A stretch of DNA of 64,000 nucleotides from Metopolophium dirhodum (Eukaryota > Arthropoda > Insecta > Hemiptera > Aphididae): positions 8,990,001 to 9,054,000 of the forward strand of contig NC_083566.1 in the NCBI RefSeq assembly GCF_019925205.1. The letters run 5' to 3'. The notes beneath the pieces were generated by a model. It saw nothing but the letters and a program-made list of their open reading frames with translations. It searched no databases and was not told the origin of the DNA. Made by a program: the position numbers and the translations under genes. Positions 24,462 through 35,170 of this stretch are shown piece by piece. How positions within the stretch are numbered: the stretch's first letter is position 1; each line of letters begins with the position of its first letter.

Positions 24462-24707
24462 TTAATTACATAACTGCAAAAAATGAACTGTATTAGCATA
24501 GAGATAAAACGAATTGTATTATGCCAATATAATACGTACATGGTATAAAGTACACACTGGAAAGGTAACTGTGTAAACAAGGATAATTTTCATTGGTGTT
24601 GATTTTCTGCCACAACACATATAGGGGTCGATTGGATAGCTGAAATCAACCACATCCCAACAGACACCTGTTATAAAAAAAAGACATAAAAAAGCAATTA
24701 TTTTCAT
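24462..24707 (-). CDS. Candidate small secreted cysteine-containing protein, two exons
   Basis: I do not recognise this protein. Exon 1 (24707-24540) starts at an ATG in a favourable context (CAAAATGA) and encodes 56 residues. Residues 1-15 (MKIIAFLCLFFITGV) look like a signal peptide. The mature part has Cys at about 16, 31, 32, 52 and 58, with YMCCGRKS at 29-36. The exon ends at a GTACGT donor. A 66-nt intron (24539-24474) with branch-point-like TGCTAATAC ends in TTTTTTGCAG. Exon 2 then adds Leu-Cys-Asn and a stop at 24462, giving 59 residues. Upstream, a TATA box (24825-24831) and an initiator-like TCAT at about 24802-24799 are correctly spaced. The gene would be nested antisense in receptor intron 1. 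Poly-T-rich coding of the signal peptide and the lack of a clear poly(A) signal are cautions. Retaining the intron would give 62 residues instead. Confidence 0.4.
24474..24539 (-). other. Putative 66-nt intron in the small candidate gene
   Basis: On the minus strand it begins GTACGT, contains TGCTAATAC about 20 bases before its end, and finishes TTCATTTTTTGCAG. Size, branch point, pyrimidine tract and both boundaries fit the smallest class of insect introns. It interrupts the frame in phase 0. Confidence 0.5.
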
Positions 24708-24794
24708 TTTTGATTTAATTTCATGTAGAGTGTGTAATTCTTTAATGTTTTTGAGTTAGATCATTAAGCAGGTGATTGTGTTCTCGGATACCAT

Positions 24795-24831
24795 CGATAT
24801 GATTCACCAACCGCGCTCACCTCATTTTATA
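24795..24831 (-). promoter_or_regulatory. Putative core promoter: TATA box plus initiator
   Basis: On the minus strand TATAAAA lies at 24831-24825. About 29 bases downstream, at 24802-24799, is an initiator-like TCAT, close to the arthropod TCAKT consensus. The start codon of the candidate gene follows after an untranslated leader of about 93 bases. The sequences are short and AT-rich DNA yields TATA words by chance; the correct spacing is what makes it notable. Confidence 0.4.
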
Positions 24832-27669
24832 CTTTAATAATGTATTTATGAAAATGTTTAAGTATACTTCAAGACCATATTTTTAAATGTTTAGTTTTGT
24901 ATACAATTTAATTAGTATCCTATAGTGATACAAACTTATTTTTTTTTAAACGAGAACCACTCTTTTTTATTGTAAATAGTTAAGAATCAAAATTGAAATA
25001 ATATATCGAAATCAAAATTCAAACAAGTAATTTTTTAGTTATTAAACTTTATTTGACAACTAATGATCATTATAGTCATAAATAATGGTTTTTATAAAAT
25101 ATAGTAGTTACACTCAGATAATTTTTAAAATTATAAAATTATAATGACTTAATAAATATTTATAATTTTTATGTCATCATAATGTTCCTCATATCTTCTT
25201 TACCTATTACCATGGACTATTATTTTTAAATTCATTATTAAAGGATCAATAGGGGTGTTTTTTTCTGTAAATGTATACATTTTTTATTCATCTAAGAAGG
25301 GGTTCTCCATTTAATTAATATAACATGATTGAATGTTCATACGATAATATTTATGAAATATATAAAATTATACGTTCAAAAAATATAATATGCACGTATT
25401 TATAGTTTATACAATATTATAAAACGATAATACTTACAACAATATATTTTATTATTTCTTATAGGTATGGAATATGGATTATGTATTCTAACTCCATCGG
25501 GTGACGGATATATTTCGGTACTTGGAACTTATTACCATATAATATCTATAATATTATTATAATAATATGTATTTGATACTTTGATAGTAAAGGAAAAAAA
25601 ATAAGGGAACTTTTAACACAAGTTTTTTGTATAATAATAATATTTTGCCGTTCCAGACCTCAGGATCAGGTGCTCCTTTTTAAAAATGTACGAGATGCTT
25701 AAGTGGTATCGTATATGAAGAGCATTAAACTCAGCATTCTTAAACGCTGCGGAAGAGCCTGTTTGCAGTTTTATAATATTAATATATACATTTTTCTTAT
25801 TCTCGTAAAGCGCTAATAACACATATATTTATCGCATTATGTCAGAAAAGCTATAATATGGTATACTTATACGATCAAAATAAACATAAGAATAAATCGA
25901 GTTTAGTAATATATGAGGTGATTATTTTCCACGACTAGCGTGAGCTTAGTTAATTCCTGGTGTAGGATCGAAATAAAAACCCGTACTTACCACTGGCGGC
26001 GCAAATACAAAATTATTGATGACTGGATTGCGCACAACGAAAACACAAATACACACACACACGCACACACTCATGTATATTTTTGTTTTTTTAGTTTTTA
26101 ACTAAATTATCCATAGGCAACAGATAGCAGTACAAATTATTGAATATCTGATAGCAATATATATCATCTTATACAAAAAAACATGCGCAGTATGTGTGTT
26201 AAATCATTTTGGATTTTACGTATCTTTAGTAGGTACAGTTTCATAATGAACAACATGGTGGTGACTGTGTAGTTTGTTAAATCGTTAGTTGTAGACTGTA
26301 AAATATATGGAACGTAATATGAACGCTGAAATGTCCTCATTATGACCGCAGGTACTTTATACTTAACATCTGTGTGACTGTGCGCGCAAATGAGTTTACT
26401 TTTAAAGGTTTTTAAGGTAACTAAAATTTATGTGCGCCGTCGAGTTTTAAAAAAATAAATGTGCGTAGACGAGTTGCAGCCCTTGCCTAGTTATAAAATA
26501 ATTATTATTTTATATTAATACGACATATTTCCCATGTACAGGTTATATATTAAAAAAAAAAAATAAGTAGATAATAATATATAAAATATATGAAATAAAA
26601 TTTAAAACAAAATACAATACCTACGACTTATCTTGAATAAAAAAACACAATTTTTAACCTAAGTCTAAAATTCTTTTAGAATAATCTGAAAACCAATTCG
26701 GATACTTTGTTCGTAGTTGAATATTGAAATGAAAAATAATGGTTTCAGTTATCTGTTTGTAATAATACCGAAAATATTGTTAGTAAGGACATGGACATTG
26801 TCGTCACTACCTACCTACGTATATTATTATTTACTTTACACATTGGTATAATGATACGTAAATATCGATAAAATGTCCGTATATAAATAATATTATCATA
26901 TACAGATTTTCACAAAATACAAATAACAGTTTGTAATAATTTCAAAGCTTTATTGACATACCTTTTAATACTTTCCAAACAACAAACTTATTTACTTATG
27001 ATGTATCATTTTTAGTCTAATTAATAGAAACATGGAAAGGGGGTAAAATAAGTTCATCACATAAAAAGTCCAAAACTAAAGTCCGGCCTATATTGATACC
27101 TATACATAACATTTAATAGCTTATGAAAATAGAAACAATTTATTATGTAAAACGAACAATAGTCATATTGTTACATACATATTTCATACATAGGTAATAT
27201 AGTTGGTAGGTATATAATATTATTAACTAATCAACTCTTTCTATTTCTTTATGATAAACACTACAATTGTAGTTAGTTGAAATACTTTTCGTTTAGTTAA
27301 ATCTATTAGAATATTTTACACGTATAGATGTTAAGTAAGAATAGGTACATTAAAATCGTAGGATCTATGTATATTATATAGTACGAACCACTAGATTAAA
27401 AGTTATCGAAACATCCAACTCAGTGAATAATAATAGTCGACCACTGTGTAAATTCAACATTATTATACGAGGTGAATTAAACGGTACATGCGGTATAATA
27501 TTAGAATAATAGATTGTAATGCTCGCATAAATGTTTATTTTATCGAAGAATATAATGTTATTGTTTTGGGCGATGGTACGGAATTGTGTCCGCGTCATAT
27601 CCGTCAATAAACACCGTCAGAGTATACGATTCCGGTAGATGTAGTCGTTTCCTTGTAATATTTGGGTAC
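24832..27669. other. AT-rich intronic DNA, no gene seen
   Basis: No splice-flanked exon or RNA gene was recognised. A short CA-rich tract lies at 26051-26072. The open frames at 25613-25822 and 27374-27607 (minus) show no recognisable feature. Confidence 0.5.
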
Positions 27670-27954
27670 TTAATTGACAGCTAGTAGTCCAAGTGGAGAA
27701 TCAAAATATCCTACCTTCCTTCGCTTCAATTCCAACGAATACGTATCCCAACCTTCTTGAAAATCAAATATCTTTACATTAAGTTCAATAAAATACTGAC
27801 TTTGGGCCTCCATTTTAAATCTCAAAGAAAAATTTTCAATTGCCAATATACTTAGCCCAATCACAAAATCAAAGTTCTCAATTTGCACCAAACTCAGTAT
27901 GTATAAATTAAGGCCTATATTCATAGATCCAAATGTTGGATTGTGTAAAGCCAT
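27670..27954 (-). other. 94-codon open frame, unknown, possibly exon-like
   Basis: The frame runs from an ATG at 27954 to a stop at 27670 and is less AT-biased than its neighbours. Its C-terminal half (ELNVKIFDFQEGWDTYSLEL, then KRRKVGYF) has a normal mixture of charged and aromatic residues. Just upstream, at about 27969-27982, the minus strand reads GGAATGATTTCCAG, an acceptor-like sequence. A donor-like AAGGTAGGA lies near 27713-27721. I recognise no domain. It could be an exon of a nested gene, a transposon remnant or chance. Confidence 0.25.
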
Positions 27955-28759
27955 CCCAAATTCTGGAAATCATTCCAATCGATTATTCTCCGTATGGTAA
28001 CTTTTGCAGTCCTATAGATACCATGGTATGAAATAAACGGAACTAAATTGAAATTTCACACCAATTTTAAATTAAAAATATCTAACTAGTTAGACACTAA
28101 AAAATTGACTTGCGATTAGAGCCTCACAATATGTATCGTATATATAATTATTGATAGACCTATTTATTACATTTTTTTCCATAATTCTAGTGCATAATTT
28201 AAATAATAATATAATATAAACTATCTAGGTAAATACCTCATGTAGTAAGTGTTCACCTATGTCAAATGCGTATGATAAGTCTTTCTGTTCAGATTTTTGG
28301 ACCCAATAATAAAACCATCAACTTGTCTGGCTTCTTTGAACTGCCTCTATATTATTCACACTCATACTATTTTTTAGAATCAAATCTACACCTTATGCTC
28401 CGATATTCTTTTGTTACAAAACTTTCCTTCCATTCTCCTGAGAGGTTTTCTTTCCAATAGATTATCTCGTCACTCTTAATAGTGAATTTTGGTTTCTAAA
28501 TAAATGACCAAACCTTGTAGTTTTTAAAAAAAAATCTTTTATGTTCTGTTCCTTGGATAATAGTGTTGTCCGACCCAGCCTTTTTTACTTTATCCTTTTT
28601 CAATCTACGTTATACTGTCATTTTTTACTATACTAACATATATTTTTAGGTATTTTCTATATTTTTTTTTTTTTTTACAATTTATCATGGATATAATATG
28701 ACGAATAATATTTTAAGAAAATATAAAATAAATACTAGATTATAATTTTTTAATTTTAA
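27955..28759. other. AT-rich DNA, possibly an old repeat
   Basis: The segment 28250-28480 is less AT-rich, with a + strand frame at 28266-28460 that I cannot place. A long T run sits at 28662-28676. No gene is supported. Confidence 0.4.
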
Positions 28760-29060
28760 TCGGTAACATTTTAGATTCTAAGCGGAGCGAATGTAGAGAA
28801 TTTATAATGATGTGCATGTTATTTTTTACTGTCTGTCATCATCTTTTGGGCAGTAAAAATGTTTCGATTTTCTTCTTCAGCATCTTTTCTGGTAGAAAAG
28901 TGAATCTAATTGATATTTTTAGGCGTCAAAAGTAAAATTATTTGAAATATTTTTCAAAATCGTCGGGAAGAACAGATAAAAAAGATAAAACAAAGTAATT
29001 TTTACTTAAAACCAATTTTTGACAAAACTGATTTTGTTATTTTGGTGTATATTAGTGTAA
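28760..29060 (+). repeat. Aphid-type dispersed repeat
   Basis: The segment contains AGATTCTAAGCGGAGCGAATG (28773-28793), TCATCATCTTTTGGGCAGTA, TTTTCTTCTTCAGCATCTTT and TTTTTGACAAAACTGATTTTG in this order. I remember this ordered set, with a GAGCGGAGCGATGAATGT start, as a sequence dispersed widely through aphid genomes. That is memory, not a search. No coding capacity is visible, and its transposon class is unclear to me. Confidence 0.5.
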
Positions 29061-29874
29061 TAGATACCTAGTATAATATGATAGAAATATACACTATTGA
29101 CTGTTATAATTAATAAAATATAAATGAATATTATAATAACTGCAATGTTTTCGGCAAAAATCAAACTAATCTACCTTACCGTAGTAATACTAATTGTAAA
29201 CTAAGTGACTCAAATAAGAGTTAGGTATTAGATTTTTTTAATGAAATATAAATATACAAATAATTATAATACCTAGTATAAAATAGTATTCTAGTACTTA
29301 TTTTAATTTCGCAGAAATCCTAAAATATAGAAAGTAATATATTGTCATTTACGGGGCTGTAAAATGGTAGGGTAAAATGTTCGATGTCAGACCTTTAACA
29401 TAATTTATTATTTATAGCTAAGGTATTTATGGTAATTATATACCTAAAAGTCATTCAACTTATAATGTACATTAACAATAATAGAATATTTTTCTGGATA
29501 CAATTATAGGTTGAAGAAAATATTAAGAGAGGTAGGTACATCATTTTTTTTTTTTTATTGATATAAATAGCAAATTGTTTAATATTTTATAGTTTTAAAA
29601 TCGTCACAAAGAGTTTATTTATGTAACCTTGAATCCATAAAATGAAGGTTGATAGTTGGGAAAACAAATTGTATTGCCTCAGGACAACCATTAAATTTAT
29701 TTATTTTTTATGTTATAGAACAAACAAGAAACAAAAATAAATATACAATCTGTAATGAAAATGTATACAATAGGTTATATGGTGAGAGGGGGGTGGGGTG
29801 GTGGTACAAGTATACAAGACTGGATGGCTTGATGGAAGGGGGTCCAATGACCATACTTCACAATTCTAAGCTGT
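29061..29874. other. AT-rich intronic DNA
   Basis: No gene is seen. The + strand frame at 29649-29918 runs antisense through the LINE's 3' end and its flank and is not a gene. Confidence 0.5.
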
Positions 29875-29924
29875 TTTTATTTATTTATTTTGTATTTTGT
29901 ATTTTTTTAAATGTTTAGTGCTTC

Positions 29925-30690
29925 CATTTGCGTTTAAAGCATGGTCAGGAAGTGAAAAGGAAGCGAGGTTGGAAATTAGGAGGCATATATTATGTTAATG
30001 ATGTGAAGGAAAATTGAATGGAATGATTGGAATATTTTAATATTGAATGTTTTGCCCGTACACCATGGCTGAAATCCGTAGGTCATAGATGGGCGGATAA
30101 TTTGTTTGAAGATTAAAAATTTGATATTGAATGAAGTATTAGATTTGAGGAAGTGTCTAAATTAGTGTAGCTTAATGTTGTGGAATTGTCTCTATGTTTT
30201 TATATGATTGGTTCATGTAGGATGTTTGTTGTCTAACTGGACTCCGAGGTATCGGGTCACTTTTTTTTTTGGGGGGGGGAGGAGGGGGTTCATGTCGTTG
30301 TCAAGAGCCTTGGACGATGATTTTTTTCTGATTTATTTTAATTACCCACATGTAAACCAGTTTTGGAGTTGATTAAGGTGTGTTTGGAGTGAATTAGAGG
30401 CACTGGTAAGGTCGACATTTGTTGAAATAATGGCTGTATATCTTCAGCAAAGATAGCAAAGAGTGTGAAATATCGGATGTAAATATATTGAAGAGTTGGA
30501 GCTAAAATACTACCCCGATTTAAGGTAAGAGTTTACTCTCACAACGAGCATCAAAGGATCGATTTGATAGGAATGATTTTATTATTAGAAATGAGGGGCC
30601 CGGAAAAAAGCAAATTTTGTGAAGGAGGTCTTCGTGTAAGACGTGGTCAAACGCCTAAAGAGTAAAGCTTATTTTCAAGTGATTAAGATA
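29925..30690 (-). pseudogene. Jockey-like LINE ORF2 reverse transcriptase remnant
   Basis: Recognisable fragments on the minus strand, in order and in shifting frames, are: AFDHVLHEDLLHKI (30652-30611), FLIIKSFLSNRSF (near 30580), LFNIFTSDI (near 30490), IFAED at 30453-30439, RYLGVQLDN (near 30250), a TYGFQPW segment (near 30080) and FKRKWKH near 29940. These are the palm, active-site and C-terminal motifs of Jockey-clade reverse transcriptases. The catalytic FADD motif is altered to FAED here, and stop codons interrupt the frame. The endonuclease and RT N-terminus are absent. Confidence 0.82.
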
Positions 30691-31800
30691 TAATATCGAT
30701 TATTCTGTGGACTTAGTGACCAGTGTTTATTCTTGAATAAAGAAAAAGTTAAAGACTCTTTAAGAAATAAATAAGGGAATTTATTAAACTGTTTAATTCA
30801 TCGAGGGAGGATGAGAATTTTGATGAAAATATTCTACCGGGTTCTGTACTTCTGTTGGGTAGTGGTTGTCAGATAGATTTTTGGACTGACTGTGATTGTT
30901 TGAGCATAAAATTTGTTGGGAGCTGTCGTTGAATTTGAAGTAGAGTACAATGAGTGGACTTACATTTGTATGATAGAAAACGGAATTATTTTTTCGTTTG
31001 GAGATTTTTCTTGATTGAAGCGAGGTTCTGAATTTCTTGTGGGTTGGGCATCCTCTGTAGTTTTCGGGATGGACATCTGGGCAGAGGGCACATTTGGCTG
31101 GCAGGCTCGGGGGGTTGACAGGTGATTATCACCACAACGAACACATTTAAGATGGTGATTCCAGTAGGATTTTTGAATGACCAAATCCTTGGCATCAGTA
31201 AAATTGAATTATTTGTTTTTTACGAGTTTTTTTTATTTTGATTTTGGTGTAAAATAAAAATGTTAGACCGAAAATCTCTTTATTATTGAGAGCTGATTCC
31301 AGATCGATAAAAAGAGGGGAGAGGAGATTTTGTACTGTGCTGGATAACGTTGTATATCCTTCTCTGAGTATGACTATGTGACAGTAGTTCATTTTTAATT
31401 TCGTAAATTGGAGTGGTACGGTTGAGATTTCTTATAACAACGTGATACACTCCATCTTTTTTTGATTGGTCTTGTAGCATTGTAGATATTTTATAACAAA
31501 ACGATACAAGTATGATTATTGGGTAAAGAGTTTAACTTCTTTGATTTTCTTACAAGAAGAATTTAACTCGTAGTTGACCGAACGAATAATTATTGGTAGA
31601 CTTGATGGTTTTGCTTAGATGGTATAGGGTTCTTTTTGTTCGGGCCCTAGTCAATATTGTCTAAGTTGATTTGTCGTTGACCGGATTTTTGGAATCCTTA
31701 GTTCGATTTAAAAAAAGGTGGAAACTATTTTTTGAAACATCTTTTGTTTCTTTTTGACTGAGCTCAGCCAATTTAGATGGTGATAAAAAAACGTTTGGAT
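30690..31800 (-). pseudogene. Jockey-like LINE ORF1 (Gag-like) remnant
   Basis: In intact elements this protein binds the element's RNA. Here it is spread over several frames. Around 31490-31410 the frame reads DGVYHVVIRNLN followed by a TPIYEIKNEL string, the start of the PRE_C2HC domain seen in Jockey and X-element ORF1. A different frame then gives LNNKEIFGLTFLFYTKIKIK (about 31300-31220). A third frame, at 31184-30960, holds a zinc knuckle CVRCGDNHLSTPRAC, which keeps its Cys and His residues. The knuckle before it has lost a cysteine. A FLDEL/INSLI-like C-terminal segment is recognisable near 30800. At least two frameshifts and several stops show that it is dead. Confidence 0.8.
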
Positions 31801-32482
31801 ATTTTGGGAATGATGATTCCATTATTTTAAGTGGATTATGTAGGCAAAGAAGGAGAGTGATTTTACAAACTGTGTAAACAAGATTTTAGAATTATTATTT
31901 ATTAGTGGAGGGACAGTTTTATAATAATTATTCGGCATAGTGTTGTTGAGGTTTGTTATTGCTAGATAATATTAATTGCGTTATTAACGTTACCCCGTGG
32001 GTCGTACTGATCATCAGTGACGAATTTAATTAGTTTAATATTATATAATTAATATAAATACCCGTTGTAGAGAGGCGAAGTTGCTTTTCGTGTGCGAGGT
32101 ATGTTGTTTGGCTGGTTGGAAAGTTGACACTGTTTAAAAAAAACGGATGAAATATCAAAACGTGGTCGTGAAAAAAAAAAATTAACAACGGCACAGCGCG
32201 GCGCACGCACTGTGTCATTATCGACAATCGCGAACAAACTCTTAAAATACAAAAAAAAATCTATGTATTTCCAAATACTGCATTTAAGTATACTTAAATA
32301 TCTCACATTACATTTGAACAAATGCTTAATAATTTAAGAATACAACGGAGGTGAGTATAATTGGAGGATCACACTGTTTGTACGCACATACATAATGAAC
32401 TTATGTGTTGTAATTTCGTGTCACATCTACAGCGGTGAAAATTGTCCGTTGATCCTGTATAACATAATAATATTGTTTTAAG
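31801..32482. other. AT-rich intronic DNA
   Basis: No gene is supported. A donor-like GGAGGTGAGTATAA at 32347-32360 (+ strand) has no convincing exon before it. Open frames on the minus strand at 32030-32321 lack recognisable features. Confidence 0.45.
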
Positions 32483-32783
32483 TTATGTCGTCTTCGCAAA
32501 ATTAGTAAACACCCTGTCCATTGCCGTTTGTGCAGCATTTGAACCTAATGATGGCGGTCGAATGGTATAATATATGTTTGCGGAGGAACGGAATCGGGAA
32601 GGCAGCTGCGGCGGACTGTGCAGGTTCGTGCCCAACATTCCAGTCCGTCCAACTCCTTTCCGTTTTCGAACGACGCACAAACATGTCCGGTCGGCACATC
32701 CGCAGATACCCAAGTGCTGAAGCAGGTCCAATCGAAATCGTCTGCTGCAAACAAAATATCCTATAATTGTATTTTATAATCAT
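32483..32783. other. GC-richer block open in several frames
   Basis: This roughly 300-bp block stays open in one + frame (32521-32766) and three minus frames (within 32483-32783), because its higher GC content makes stops rare. None of the translations resembles a family I know. One minus frame has several Cys and Trp residues (WTCFSTWVSADVPTGHVCAS), but no flanking splice sites were convincing. It might be an unrecognised exon, a regulatory block or an old repeat. Confidence 0.3.
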
Positions 32784-34633
32784 TTCTACGATAATATTAT
32801 TGTTATTATTATAGTTACATTAATGTTACACGAACGTGGTGCTGTCGCGCGTTGGTTCTGCCAAATTCTCGAAATCACAATATTACTATAGTTACTCCAA
32901 GTCAATTAGAAACAGAAATATTTTTAAAAAATGTTTACGTTCTTGAAATATAGGCGTGGTGAATAAAGATACCAGGTTGATGATAAATTAGTATACTCTA
33001 TGTCTCGATACAGTTATAATAAAAACTATTTTTGATTCTGGAATTAACAAATAATATTTACAGTCCTACAGATTTTGGAGTTCGATTATTTTTTGATCCG
33101 AAAATTGGCGGAACCAAATTATACTACGTTTATATTATGACCTATAGTTTATAAACGACTATACCAATATTATAACTGCAGTAATAATACTAATGTGTAA
33201 TGTACTTGCATTCTGTACATATAAATCGTTTCACATTCAAAAAGATACCTAAAATAGTTTTGAGTTGCATAACGCTCGCCCACAGTCTCCCACATCCCTT
33301 TTAAACTTGCAAAAACAATTGTTTTTTCATTTGATCAATGGTTTTTGTATAAAGTATTATTTCGGAAAAATAACAATGTAACCGGATTTATAATGCCTAG
33401 TCAAAAAAATTCTTCTTTGTATAATATAGATTAGTGTTCTCTTTTGATACTACAATATGATTTATATAAATAACGTAATTTAGCAACTAAATGTAATTAA
33501 AAATAAATATACAAATTATATAATTCTATAATGGATGTGATATTGTATATTATGTATTAGGCATTTGTATGTTTATAAACCCACGTACTGTATTATTATT
33601 TTTACTGTTTATAAATATTGTACAGTTTTAATAAGCCAAGCGACCTTATTGTTATTTGTTTTAAACCACTCGAGGGGTTCTCGTGAAAACTGAGAATATA
33701 TTATCAGGATTCCAAAAGTCCCCCTAAATATTTTAGTATTGTATATGTATTGCCGTATTGGATTATAGAATTGTTTTTATATTGTGGCATTTACCTGCAA
33801 ATCGCTTCTAAACGATATTTTGAGCATTAATAATCCAGTCTGCAAAATTACAATATGTAGTAAATTATTAAACGTTATTATTGTTCAATATTTCTGGACA
33901 AATACTAACAATTTCATATTACGGTGAAACTTAGATTTTAAGAAATATATTACGTGAAATATAATATTTTTTTCTAATCATAATATATTTATTATTTTGA
34001 ACACACTGCTGTCTGCTAGGTATTACAACTTACAAGGTATTGTCAACTTATTTTAAAATGTTTTATTACCTATATATTAAGACACTAAAAAATTAGTCGG
34101 CGAATATCATAACAAGTACTTTTCTTTTCTTTGTTAACATCGACCGTGTTTAATATTCAAATCTAATTGGCGGTCGTTTGAAAATGTAGGTGTTGACAAA
34201 ATGGAAAAAAATTCAAACGTTCGGTTATGTTTATTGTTCAACTGTAGATAATTGCATATACATTATAATAACAGTAACTGAAGCATCATAATTTAAAGCA
34301 ATTCACTATGTATAGAAATATAACAGTCAAACAACATTTGAAAAAATTAATTGGTTCAATTATTCGCTACATGAAAACAGTCGTCTATATTGGCGTATGG
34401 CGCCATATTATAACAAGAGCTGTGTATTCGTAAATAACAGAGAAGGTCTCCGTGCCCGAAAACGTTTTGTTATAAATATAGAAATTCATATTATATTTAA
34501 ATTACATTCGGCAAAATATGATTGTTATCGATTTATAAAAATAAAATATTTGGTGGTTGAGGGACACTCGAATAATAATGACAAACATAGAATACCTATA
34601 CGCGTAACACATAATACTATATAGCTATATATT
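32784..34633. other. AT-rich intronic DNA, no gene seen
   Basis: No splice-flanked exon, RNA gene or transposon ends were recognised. The + frame at 34397-34624 has no recognisable feature. Confidence 0.5.
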
Positions 34634-35170
34634 ATGTCCTCTCGCTACTTAGGCTCGACCCTAGAGCGATATATCTAACTAGGGCTGACCATATAAAAAG
34701 CAAACGAATTCAAGGTGGACATCTCTTTGTTACTTACTTGGTAAACATAGCATAGCTATGCTATTCTATTCTCAGCATAAAAACAGAGCTTCTGTCTAAC
34801 AAAAGTTTAAAACTATTTTGATGCTTATATCTGTACATACGGCATCCAACTATTGGGGGTGGCAAAAAATCAAATATACACAAAATTCAAACTTTTCAAT
34901 CTATAACTCTTCGTATAATTACAAATGCCCCATTCTAATTATCAAATCACAACCTACATACTGATTTGAAATTAAACACAATAGAATAAATTTCAAAAGT
35001 ACTATACAAACGATTCCGCTCTCGACTAAAAACCATCAAAATCCCATTATATCAGCGCTAAATTCCGAAACCATTCCTGGGAATCCTCCTCGCAGGCTAA
35101 AGAGGTTATCGTGTGGCGACCTAAATCTATAAAAAAAAATAATTAATAATAATAAATAAATAATAATTAA
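34634..35170 (+). mobile_element. 5'-truncated Jockey-like LINE, ORF2 3' end
   Basis: The + strand fragments are, in order: RYLGSTLER (about 34644), a RADHIKSKR string (about 34680), TYGIQLLGVAKN (34836-34871) and IPGNPPRRLKR (about 35069-35101), ending LNL-stop at 35130-35132. These match the C-terminal end of Jockey-like ORF2 after the reverse transcriptase core. An A-rich tail (AAAAAAAAATAATTAATAAT and on to about 35170) follows the stop directly. Frameshifts and stops are present, and everything upstream is missing, as is common when reverse transcription stops early. It is a different copy from the minus-strand LINE 3 kb away, and better preserved at its end. Confidence 0.82.

Larger units (their letters stand above)
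29875..31800 (-). mobile_element. Decayed, internally deleted Jockey-like LINE
   Basis: On the minus strand, remains of ORF1 (about 31800-30690) are followed directly by the middle and end of ORF2 (about 30690-29925). An A-rich end then follows (AAATAAATAAATAAAAACAG, about 29875-29893). The endonuclease domain and the N-terminal part of the reverse transcriptase are missing, so a deletion of roughly 1.5-2 kb, judged from usual family size, joined the two frames. Both are broken by frameshifts and stops. Homopolymers (10 T and 9 G on the + strand at 30261-30279) have expanded inside it. The copy cannot move on its own. Confidence 0.85.

Noticed and set aside
29649..29918. 89-codon + frame
   Set aside because: It runs antisense through the 3' end of the LINE and its A-rich tail.
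32508..32520. ACACCCTGT as a mariner-like end
   Set aside because: No partner end or flanking TA pair.
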